A stretch of DNA of 36,264 nucleotides from Desulfobacteraceae bacterium (lineage in GTDB: Bacteria > Desulfobacterota > Desulfobacteria > Desulfobacterales > JACKCP01): contig JACKCP010000020.1 in NCBI GenBank assembly GCA_020633955.1, forward strand, positions 1 to 36,264, in the 5' to 3' direction. The notes below the pieces were generated by a model. It was not told the origin of the DNA. It saw only the letters and a list, made by a program, of their open reading frames with translations, and ran no database searches. The stretch's first letter is position 1. Every line of letters starts with the position of its first letter. Position numbers and translations under genes: made by a program. This document shows positions 16,225 through 23,454 of this stretch, in pieces.

Positions 16225-17025
16225 ATGGAATATTTTGCAAAATACACTTATTTTTTTGCCATGATGCTCTATGCATCAGCTTTTTTTGTCATGTATTTCA
16301 AAAAAAACATAAAAATTTATTCATCAATAAAATCAATATTTATTGCTGCATTGGCAGTTCATACAATCAGTCTTTTTTCATATATAATTTTGTGCGGATA
16401 TGTGCCAATGCACAAAAGAACCCAGTACATGATTCCAAGAACATGGGGATTATCCATTATTCTTGTTTATACATGGATTAAATATGAAAGCAGACTTTTA
16501 ACAAAAATCATGATTTTTACAGTATTAGCCATGTTTTTTATTGGATTTCCGGTACCTGCTCCTTCAGAGTTTGATGTGATGCCCGGGTTTATAGGTATCA
16601 GACCTTTTTTATGGTTCCACATTTATGATATTTCAGTTGTTTTGTTTGCATATTGCTTCTGCCTTTCAATTGCCTGGTTTTTAATAAAACATGAAAACAG
16701 TGAAGGCAATGCAAAATCTTTAATGAAAAGAATTCACAGTATTACCCTTTGGGGATTTGTTTTTTTTACATTATCCCAGATTGCAGGTTCAGCATGGGCA
16801 ATTATTGATTTTGGAGATTACTGGCACTGGAAGCCAATGCATCTCATGTCTGTTGCAATATGGATGTTCTATGGGGCAATGGTTCATGTAAAATATGTTT
16901 CCGGCCTTTCAAAAAAAGTTTTGCCTGTCATGGGAACAATTGGTTTTTTATGTGTAATGTGGTGGGGGATTTATCATGATTTTTCAAAGGTTATTGTCGG
17001 ATATATAAAAGGAGTTCTTTCATGA
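16225..17025 (+). CDS. divergent CcsA-like membrane protein (cytochrome c assembly family)
   Basis: A 266-aa polytopic membrane protein with about eight hydrophobic segments, related to CcsA/ResC haem-handling proteins of system II cytochrome c maturation. The tryptophan-rich signature of that family, roughly WGxxWxWD, appears as FGDYWHWKP (196-204) after AGSAW. The usual Asp is replaced by Lys and the first Trp by Phe. His46, His132 and His221 sit in membrane positions where the family keeps haem-ligand histidines; His63, His201 and His206 are extra. Its stop overlaps the ResB-like start (ATGA), so the pair is co-translated, and a TonB receptor follows. A role in haem or metal uptake fits the context better than cytochrome maturation, but is not proven. 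Confidence 0.75.
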   Translation: MEYFAKYTYFFAMMLYASAFFVMYFKKNIKIYSSIKSIFIAALAVHTISLFSYIILCGYVPMHKRTQYMIPRTWGLSIILVYTWIKYESRLLTKIMIFTVLAMFFIGFPVPAPSEFDVMPGFIGIRPFLWFHIYDISVVLFAYCFCLSIAWFLIKHENSEGNAKSLMKRIHSITLWGFVFFTLSQIAGSAWAIIDFGDYWHWKPMHLMSVAIWMFYGAMVHVKYVSGLSKKVLPVMGTIGFLCVMWWGIYHDFSKVIVGYIKGVLS

Positions 17026-17828
17026 TGGAAAACAGCAAAATATTCAGACTTATTGAGAAAACAGGTTCAGTTAAATTTTTTTTCTGGCTTTCAATTATAA
17101 TTTCAATCCATTTTTATACAGCTGTAATGGCTTTAAAGGCAGGAATTGATCCAAAATTTAAAACACTTAATAATCATATTCTCATAGACTGGCTGAAAAT
17201 TTACGGATCAGACCATATTTATATTACATCATGGCTGTTTATTGCATTTGTTCTTGTATCCCTTCTTTTTATAAATATGTTTGCAAGGATTATAATTGAG
17301 CTTGATAATCTTTTTGATGTTTACATGAAATCAAATAAAGTCTTATTTATCAAAAAGGCATCTGTTTTTCTGGTCCATTTTTCAGTTGTAATGCTTGTAG
17401 TTATTCATTTTGCCTCTTCTGTTTCAGGATATAAATCACAAGGCTCTGTAATTAAAAAAGGAGCTGTTGTAACTCATCCTAAAAATTCAAAAGGTCTTAA
17501 ATGCGTTGAACTTAAAAGAACAGCCGATGTATCTGCAGGGCCACGATCAGCACCAAAAATTGTATTAAAGGATGAACTGACAAATCAGGCATTTACAGTT
17601 CCGGGCTGGAATAAGGGATTTTACTACAGGGTTTATGCTGATTTTGTACCCAAAATTATAAAAAATCCTGAAACAGGAAAAGAAAGAAAAGTAAAAACCA
17701 TAGGACTAAAACTTATGGTTTCAGAGTTAAATGTTTTAATTCCACTTATATTTGCATCTTTTCTTTGTTTTGCAGGACTTTTTACCCATCTTTTAATGAA
17801 AAACAGACTTATTGCCGGAGAAAAATAA
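17022..17828 (+). CDS. ResB-like membrane protein
   Basis: A 268-aa protein with four membrane segments (about 18-38, 68-92, 113-135, 235-260). A soluble loop of about 100 residues lies between the third and fourth. Segment 3, with His119 and His129 (FLVHFSVVMLVVIHF), resembles the ResB/Ccs1 transmembrane signature. It is much shorter than usual ResB (about 400-550 aa), so the large periplasmic domain is reduced. The start overlaps the CcsA-like stop, and its own stop overlaps the next start (TAATG). Together with the CcsA-like protein it may form a small haem- or metal-handling complex serving the downstream receptor. Confidence 0.72.
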   Translation: MMENSKIFRLIEKTGSVKFFFWLSIIISIHFYTAVMALKAGIDPKFKTLNNHILIDWLKIYGSDHIYITSWLFIAFVLVSLLFINMFARIIIELDNLFDVYMKSNKVLFIKKASVFLVHFSVVMLVVIHFASSVSGYKSQGSVIKKGAVVTHPKNSKGLKCVELKRTADVSAGPRSAPKIVLKDELTNQAFTVPGWNKGFYYRVYADFVPKIIKNPETGKERKVKTIGLKLMVSELNVLIPLIFASFLCFAGLFTHLLMKNRLIAGEK

Positions 17829-19687
17829 TGAAACGTTTTGGATTTATATATTTTACAGTATTTTTTTGTTTTTTTGCAGTTAATGCATTTTGTGGGCAGG
17901 AGCAAATATCTGAAAAAATAGTAGTAACATCTACAATGACCGAAAAAAATTTAAAGGATGCACCAGGATCTGTAAATATTGTTACTTCAGATGAAATAAA
18001 GGCAATTGGTGCATCAAATCTTTTTGAGGCAATTGAAGATCTTCCGGGTTTGGAAATAACAACAGGAGACGGAAGAACAAAATCGCCTGATATACGTGGA
18101 ACAGGAATTAAGCACACACTTATTCTTATAGATGGAAGAAGGCTTGCACAGGGGTTCAGGGATCTTGTTGACCTTAAAAATATTCCATCCGAAATGATAG
18201 AAAGAATTGAAGTGATTAAAGGTGCATCTTCAGCACTTTACGGAAGCGATGCCATGGGCGGTGTAATAAATGTAATTACAAAAAAATCACTTAAAGAATT
18301 TGGTGCAGGAATTCAAACAGAATATTCCCAGGATACTTACAAGGACGGGCACAATACTAAATACAGTGGATTTGTGAGTGATACAATAAACAGGGCAGGG
18401 TATTTTATTACAGGAAGCTTTGAAAGAAAAAACGGTTATGAACATGACAATATAAGTCCTGATGACGGAGATCATCTTCATGAAGGCACTTTAAACACAA
18501 AATTTAATTTTGATTTTAATGAAAACAGCAAAATCAATGCAGGATTTTTCTATTTTAAAAATGAGGAAGAGGGAATAAGAGATTTCCAGAAAGTTGACAG
18601 ATCAAGAACATCTGAAAATGAAAGAAAGGATTTTTTTGCAGACTTAAGCTTTAACAACAGAAAAAATCTTAATTTTGATTTTAGGGTCAACCACAGTGAA
18701 TATGAAAATGATATTGAATTTGACCCGGAACCTGATGAAGAGTTTTATACACTGACAAGCACTCTTGATGAAGCTGCTGCAAAAGTATCCTTAACACACC
18801 TCAAAAATCATATAATCACAATAGGCCTTGATTTAAGACAGGAAGAACGGGAAGAAGAAACTGTAAGAAAGGATGATGCAAGAAATTTTGGTTCATTTAT
18901 TCAGGATGAGTATTTTTTATCTGACAGCCTTTATTTTGTTTATGGCATAAGATATGACAACCATTCAGAAGCTGATGATTTTTTCGCACCAAAAGTTTCA
19001 GGCGTATATAAACCCTTTGAAAATTTAAGATTCAAGGCATCCTTTGGCCGCGGCATGAGAGCTCCGTATTTAAGTGAACTTTTTACAACAAGCTTCAAGC
19101 AGAGGGGAAAACTGGTTTACGAGCCAAACAAAAATCTTGATCCTGAAGAGTCAACTTCCTATGAATTTGGAATTGAGGGGGAATATAAAAGGGTAGAGGC
19201 AAAAATCACCTGTTTTAGAAATGAAATTGATGACTTGATTTATGCAAAATACTATAAAACCGAAGGATCTGGGAAAAAGAAAATTGATTATTATAAATAT
19301 GAAAATTATGAAAAAGCTGAAATTGAAGGTTTTGAAACAGAATTTCTTTTAAAACTGGGTTTCGGGTTTAATGCCAATGCAGCTTTTACATATACAGACA
19401 ATAAAGACCTGAATTCTGCTGACAGCATTAAAGGGCAGTTCAAACTTTCCCAGAATTTAAAAAGATTTGGTCTTTCATGGAATATAAGGGCAAATTATAA
19501 AGGCGAAGTAAAAGATGACTCAGGAGAAGAGCTTGATGATTATGTTTTGTATCATTTTAATATCAGAAAAAAACTTGGCAGTAATTTAGATATCTTTGCA
19601 GGCTCAAATAATATTTTCAATAAAAAGACAGATGATTATAATCTTGATCCTGCAACATATTATTGTGGTTTAAGTATTGAGTATTAA
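17828..19687 (+). CDS. second TonB-dependent outer-membrane receptor
   Basis: A 619-aa receptor. I place the start at ATG 17828, which overlaps the ResB-like stop; an upstream in-frame ATG at 17765 would lie inside that gene and give no signal peptide. The signal peptide ends near NAFCG (about 21), followed by a TonB box, EKIVVTS. The plug has DIRGTGIKHTLILIDGRR, IERIEVIKGASSALYGS and GGVINVIT. The barrel ends in Tyr. It is related to the receptor at 13378 (shared FRNEIDDLI in the barrel) but clearly different overall, so it is not a recent duplication. Translational coupling to the CcsA/ResB-like pair suggests that they handle the same cargo. Confidence 0.93.
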   Translation: MKRFGFIYFTVFFCFFAVNAFCGQEQISEKIVVTSTMTEKNLKDAPGSVNIVTSDEIKAIGASNLFEAIEDLPGLEITTGDGRTKSPDIRGTGIKHTLILIDGRRLAQGFRDLVDLKNIPSEMIERIEVIKGASSALYGSDAMGGVINVITKKSLKEFGAGIQTEYSQDTYKDGHNTKYSGFVSDTINRAGYFITGSFERKNGYEHDNISPDDGDHLHEGTLNTKFNFDFNENSKINAGFFYFKNEEEGIRDFQKVDRSRTSENERKDFFADLSFNNRKNLNFDFRVNHSEYENDIEFDPEPDEEFYTLTSTLDEAAAKVSLTHLKNHIITIGLDLRQEEREEETVRKDDARNFGSFIQDEYFLSDSLYFVYGIRYDNHSEADDFFAPKVSGVYKPFENLRFKASFGRGMRAPYLSELFTTSFKQRGKLVYEPNKNLDPEESTSYEFGIEGEYKRVEAKITCFRNEIDDLIYAKYYKTEGSGKKKIDYYKYENYEKAEIEGFETEFLLKLGFGFNANAAFTYTDNKDLNSADSIKGQFKLSQNLKRFGLSWNIRANYKGEVKDDSGEELDDYVLYHFNIRKKLGSNLDIFAGSNNIFNKKTDDYNLDPATYYCGLSIEY

Positions 19688-19692
19688 CTAAA

Positions 19693-19891
19693 ACCTGAAT
19701 TGAGCGTTTCATATTTTTAAATTAATAAATTTTCAATGAATTAAGCTTATTGTATTTAAAAATATGAAACCCTGAGGGCTTTCCAATTTTACTGCATCTA
19801 CGGCGTTAAATTGCATCATGCATAGCAAAAGTATAGCCTGATACAATTTGCCTTGTATATGCAGCAAACTTGAAAATCGCTCAATTCAGGT
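19693..19891. repeat. nested inverted-repeat element, MITE-like
   Basis: The ends are perfect 14-bp inverted repeats: ACCTGAATTGAGCG (19693-19706) and CGCTCAATTCAGGT (19878-19891). Directly inside the left end, TTTCATATTTTTAAA (19707-19721) pairs with TTTAAAAATATGAAA (19755-19769). Further in, CTGCAT/ATGCAG (19792-19797, 19859-19864) and AAATTG/CAATTT (19808-19813, 19844-19849) make another palindrome. No ORF is inside. The layout fits a small non-autonomous element. No clear target-site duplication is visible beyond A-rich flanks. Confidence 0.55.
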
Positions 19892-19930
19892 AAAAGGAAG
19901 ATACCTCAATATCTCTCAAGTGTTAAAAAC

Positions 19931-19977
19931 AGGCATGCCGGAATGACATATTCATAATGGCATGCCTTTTAATTTTT
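19931..19977 (+). terminator. intrinsic terminator after the second TonB receptor
   Basis: AGGCATGCC (19931-19939) pairs perfectly with GGCATGCCT (19959-19967), followed by a broken T-run. The nested-repeat element lies between the gene and this terminator. The rest of the gap to 20126 is AT-rich, with only a ribosome binding site (GGAG) before the next gene. Confidence 0.75.
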
Positions 19978-20126
19978 AAAGATGATTTTTTATAAGTATT
20001 ATCAGTTAAACAAATGCCGATACTTCAAAAAACTCTATGGATTTAAATTTTTAAAATTGATACTTGCATATATTAAAGAATTAAGCAGTTTATGTTTTTC
20101 AACCTTATTAAACGGAGAAAAAAATT

Positions 20127-21068
20127 ATGTATCATTTTAAAAAAGCTTTAACAGCATTAATGATAGTACTTATTTTTGCAGGATGCTCAAGATATAAAAT
20201 CCATGATTATGCAATTGAAAGCACAAGAAAAAAGGCAGATTTAAAATCTGAAGAAGTTTATATATCAAAGGGAAAAATAATTTATCTTAGTAATTTTTCA
20301 GAAAAAGCAGATAAAGATCAGGATTTCATTATAATGGTACACGGATTTGGTGCAAACAAGGATAACTGGCTTAAATTATCTGCTGAACTTACAGAAAAAT
20401 TTAAAATTGCAGCTTTGGATCTTCCAGGACACGGTGAAAGTTTTTCTGATTTTTCCAATGAATATAATATTGAAAACCAGGCAAAATGGCTAAATGAGTT
20501 TATGGAGGCTCTCAATATAAAAAAGGCTCATATAATAGGCAATTCAATGGGTGGAGGAATTTCTGCACAATTTTCATATGAAAACCCTGACAAGGTTCTA
20601 ACACTTACCCTGATTGACAGTGCCGGCATATATAAAACTGACAGTGACTTTACCAGAAGTTTAAAAGATGGCAAAAATCCTCTTGTTGTTGAAAATATGG
20701 ATCAGTTTAAAGAACTAATGGATCTTGTAATGGAAAAAAAGCCTTATATTCCAGGACCGGTTTTCAAGGTATTGACAGAAAAAAAAATAAAAAGAAAATC
20801 AATAGATCAAAAAATATTTGAGGATATGTCAAAAGATATTGATCTTACAGATACTCTGGAAAAAATAAAAGTCCCTGTTTTAATTGTTTGGGGCAAAAAA
20901 GACAGGGTTCTTCATGTTGATAATGCATATGAATTTAAAAATAAAATTAAAGGGAGCAGTCTGGTTGTTTTTGATAACACTGGCCATCTTCCAATGATGG
21001 AAACGCCAGAGAAAACTGCTGATGCTTTTTTAAATTTTCTTGAAGAAAATAAAAAATTATCTGAATAG
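20127..21068 (+). CDS. lipoprotein alpha/beta hydrolase
   Basis: A 313-aa hydrolase of the alpha/beta fold. An N-terminal signal with lipobox LIFAGC makes Cys20 the lipid-anchored first residue, so it is a membrane-attached, probably periplasmic enzyme. The catalytic triad is readable: Ser140 in GNSMG, Asp259 in WGKKDR and His287 in TGHLPM. HGFGANKDNW (72-81) supplies the oxyanion region, and DLPGHGES (98-105) is typical of the family. The substrate is unknown; it could be an esterase or lipase. It stands alone between two repeat-rich gaps, preceded by GGAG. Confidence 0.88.
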   Translation: MYHFKKALTALMIVLIFAGCSRYKIHDYAIESTRKKADLKSEEVYISKGKIIYLSNFSEKADKDQDFIIMVHGFGANKDNWLKLSAELTEKFKIAALDLPGHGESFSDFSNEYNIENQAKWLNEFMEALNIKKAHIIGNSMGGGISAQFSYENPDKVLTLTLIDSAGIYKTDSDFTRSLKDGKNPLVVENMDQFKELMDLVMEKKPYIPGPVFKVLTEKKIKRKSIDQKIFEDMSKDIDLTDTLEKIKVPVLIVWGKKDRVLHVDNAYEFKNKIKGSSLVVFDNTGHLPMMETPEKTADAFLNFLEENKKLSE

Positions 21069-21177
21069 TTACAAATATATTAGAGTTTTACCCACAATTC
21101 AGGTTTTTATCTGGCGAAAATGAAAACACTTTTAAATGGCAGATGGTTTGTTTTTTTTATTAAATTTTGTAACTATT
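21064..21177. repeat. inverted repeat pair behind the hydrolase gene
   Basis: AATAGTTACAAA (21064-21075) and TTTGTAACTATT (21166-21177) are perfect 12-bp inverted repeats around an AT-rich core; the left arm overlaps the hydrolase stop codon. CAATTCAGGT at 21095-21104 matches ten bases of the terminal repeat of the element at 19693-19891, and ACTTGAATTG (21317-21326) is its near-complement. The rest of 21069-21386 has no gene. Confidence 0.5.
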
Positions 21178-21239
21178 AGCTTAAAAACTGAGAAAAAGCT
21201 GTTTTGGCGACGGATGCTTTATTTTTTATGAGCCGTTTT

Positions 21240-21264
21240 CAGGAGATAGTTTTTTTATCTCCTG
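21240..21264. other. perfect 9-bp hairpin with T-rich loop
   Basis: CAGGAGATA (21240-21248) pairs with TATCTCCTG (21256-21264) around the loop GTTTTTT. There is no T-run after the stem on either strand, so it is not a standard terminator. It lies between the convergent hydrolase and recX genes. Confidence 0.5.
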
Positions 21265-21386
21265 CCTTGAAGCTTAAGCAAGAATGAGGCTAAGAAAGAA
21301 TGCAGCAGCCGTTCTAACTTGAATTGAACTGAACAAGTTACTAAATTTTGAATATAACAGTTAGAATTGAGAGCGGGGCAGTATTG

Positions 21387-21887
21387 TTAAAAATACTGCT
21401 CATCTTTTAAGTGCTGCTCGAAAATATCAATTACAACAGATTTTGAAAACCCCTTTTGACTCATTATTCGCATGTATGCCTGGGCTTTTTTATTAAAACT
21501 GTCTTTTTTGTCTATTTTATATTTTGATTTGAAAAAATATTTTAAAGCAAGATCATATTCTTCCTGTGAGCCTTCAAACTCTGAGATCAGTCTGTCTGAT
21601 ATTTCAGCGGCAATTCCCTTTTTATAAAAATCTGCCCTGATTTTAAGAGGACCATTAAGTTTTCTTTTTTCAACTTCAAAATAGTTTTTTGCGAATTTTT
21701 CATCATCAATAAATTTATATTCAAGACACTTATCTATTGCCTCCTTAACCTGGGAGGATGAAAAACCTTTTTTTTTAAGCTTTAACTCAAGCTCAAATCT
21801 AGAATGATCCCTTATTTTTAAATAATTAAGGCTAGCCTCAAAACTGTCTTTAAGGCCGCCTTTGTTTTTTTTATCAGGCTGATGCAA
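21387..21887 (-). CDS. recX: RecX regulatory protein
   Basis: A 166-aa RecX family protein, a modulator that binds RecA filaments and usually limits them. It is made of helical repeats typical of the family: LNYLKIRDHSRFELELKLKK, a segment around IDKCLEYKFIDDEKFAKNYF, and GPLKIRADFYKKGI. The start at 21887 overlaps the upstream aminotransferase stop (21874) by 14 nt, so the two genes are co-transcribed. A stem-loop (21378-21399) spans the stop codon but has no T-run. recA is not in the window. The pairing with an aminotransferase is probably only operonic convenience. Confidence 0.85.
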   Translation of the reverse strand: MHQPDKKNKGGLKDSFEASLNYLKIRDHSRFELELKLKKKGFSSSQVKEAIDKCLEYKFIDDEKFAKNYFEVEKRKLNGPLKIRADFYKKGIAAEISDRLISEFEGSQEEYDLALKYFFKSKYKIDKKDSFNKKAQAYMRIMSQKGFSKSVVIDIFEQHLKDEQYF

Positions 21888-23175
21888 GATATTCCTTTAT
21901 TGCGCAGCCAATCTGTTCCCAGGTTGCTCTTCTTTTATCATCATCAGTTTCAAGCAGAGTTATTCTGAATCCTTTTCTTTTACAGCAAAATCCTGTCAAA
22001 GGAACAACGCATATACCTTTTGCTCCGAGAAGGTAGTATACAAATCTTTTATCTACCTCAACACCTCTGACAATATTTTCAATAAAATCCCTTGCCTTGT
22101 CATTTTGAATCTCAAGTTTCTGATAATCATTTAAAACATCATCATCAAAAAGAACAGTCATGTAAAATGCTCCATGGGCAGGAAGTACTGTTATGCCCTT
22201 GTAGCCGCTCAAAATATCAAATGCTTCCTTTGCCCTGTCAGCAAACATTTTTGCCCTTGTTTTCAGATGATTCTCATATCTTGGATCACCCATAACACGC
22301 GGAATTGAATACTGAGGAAGACTTGTAGAGCAGACTTCAAGCATTTTTGCATCACGTATTGTTTTTACATATCTTGCAAACATTGGATGGGTATCCTGAT
22401 TGTATACTTCAATCCATCCGCATCTTGCACCCGGCCATGGATATTCCTTGGATATTCCCCTCATTGAAATTCCAGGGACTTCCTCAATTACATCACAGAG
22501 CTGGCATGTTTCAGAAGGGTCATAAACTATGTTTGCATAGATTTCATCGGCTATAACAAAAAGATCATACCTTCTTGCAATATCTACTATTGTTTCAAGA
22601 TACTCCCTTGGATAAACTGCACCAGTTGGGTTATCAGGATTTATAACCAGAATACCTGCTATTGAATCATTGTATTTTATCTTTTTTTCCATTTCATCAA
22701 GATCTGGCATCCAGTTGTTGTCAGGATCAAGAGTATATGTAAGATGCTCGTATCCTGAATGGGCTGCTTCAGCTGATGAATGTGTTGAATAAGCAGGAGA
22801 AGGTCCTATTACCCTTGCCTCTCTTTTAAGAAATCCAAAGATTTTACTTACAGCATCTCCAAGACCATTGAAAAAAAGAATATCGTCAGGAGAAACCTTG
22901 TAACCGCCTCTTTTGTTAACCAGATCAGCCAGAAACCTTCTGGTTTCCGGCACGCCCGCAGTAGCAACATAACCATAGAAGATATCTTCATTGACAAGTT
23001 CTGATATAATTTCCTTGATCCACTGGGGAAGTTTTTCTCCCTTGGCCATTGGATCTCCGATATTTTCCCAGATAATTTCAACTCCCATGCTGCTCAGCTT
23101 ATTTGCAACCTCAACAATTGCACGTATTTCATAAGTGAGCTGACCTGATCCAACATGAACTATGTCTCTTCTCAT
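21874..23175 (-). CDS. class I/II pyridoxal-phosphate aminotransferase
   Basis: A 433-aa fold-type I PLP enzyme. The visible signature residues are NPDNPTG (179-185), DEIYAN (210-215, with the Asp that contacts the pyridine nitrogen), Lys243 in GISKEYPWPG as the Schiff-base lysine, and Arg251 in GARCGW. The early segment GDPMAKGEKLPQW and the YVATAGVPETR stretch are typical of alanine/aspartate-type aminotransferases of subfamily I. The amino acid substrate cannot be told. It begins a two-gene transcript with recX. Codon use matches its neighbours. Confidence 0.88.
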   Translation of the reverse strand: MRRDIVHVGSGQLTYEIRAIVEVANKLSSMGVEIIWENIGDPMAKGEKLPQWIKEIISELVNEDIFYGYVATAGVPETRRFLADLVNKRGGYKVSPDDILFFNGLGDAVSKIFGFLKREARVIGPSPAYSTHSSAEAAHSGYEHLTYTLDPDNNWMPDLDEMEKKIKYNDSIAGILVINPDNPTGAVYPREYLETIVDIARRYDLFVIADEIYANIVYDPSETCQLCDVIEEVPGISMRGISKEYPWPGARCGWIEVYNQDTHPMFARYVKTIRDAKMLEVCSTSLPQYSIPRVMGDPRYENHLKTRAKMFADRAKEAFDILSGYKGITVLPAHGAFYMTVLFDDDVLNDYQKLEIQNDKARDFIENIVRGVEVDKRFVYYLLGAKGICVVPLTGFCCKRKGFRITLLETDDDKRRATWEQIGCAIKEYLASA

Positions 23176-23343
23176 TTGATTACACCTGCAAGCCTTTAAA
23201 ATAATTATTGGTTTATGTTAGTTTAAGAACGAAAACTCTAAATTTCTTAAAAAGTAATATTTAAAATTAAACCTTTAGATAAATAGAATTTTAAATTTTT
23301 ACTCTAACTCAAGCAAACTTATAGTTTTCGGTCAATCACTATT

Positions 23344-23393
23344 TATAAAAAAAGGGTTCATTCCGTTAAGGAAAGAACCCTTTGATTCTTGTA
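23344..23393 (-). terminator. intrinsic terminator after the EF-G-like gene
   Basis: On the minus strand AAAGGGTTC (23393-23385) pairs with GAACCCTTT (23359-23351), followed by further T residues through about 23346. It ends the minus-strand run that begins with xseA. The remaining 23176-23343 is AT-rich and should hold the promoter of the aminotransferase gene, which I could not place. Confidence 0.85.
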
Positions 23394-23454
23394 TTTACCT
23401 GCCCGGAATTAACTAGGCAAACTAACAGCGACGTTTAAAAAAGTAAAGTATATT

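Noticed and set aside
17765..17827. Upstream ATG for the second TonB receptor
   Set aside because: It lies inside the ResB-like gene and the extension hides a clear signal peptide that starts at 17828.
13378..19687. The two TonB receptors as a recent tandem duplication
   Set aside because: They share only family motifs and short barrel segments and sit in different operon modules.
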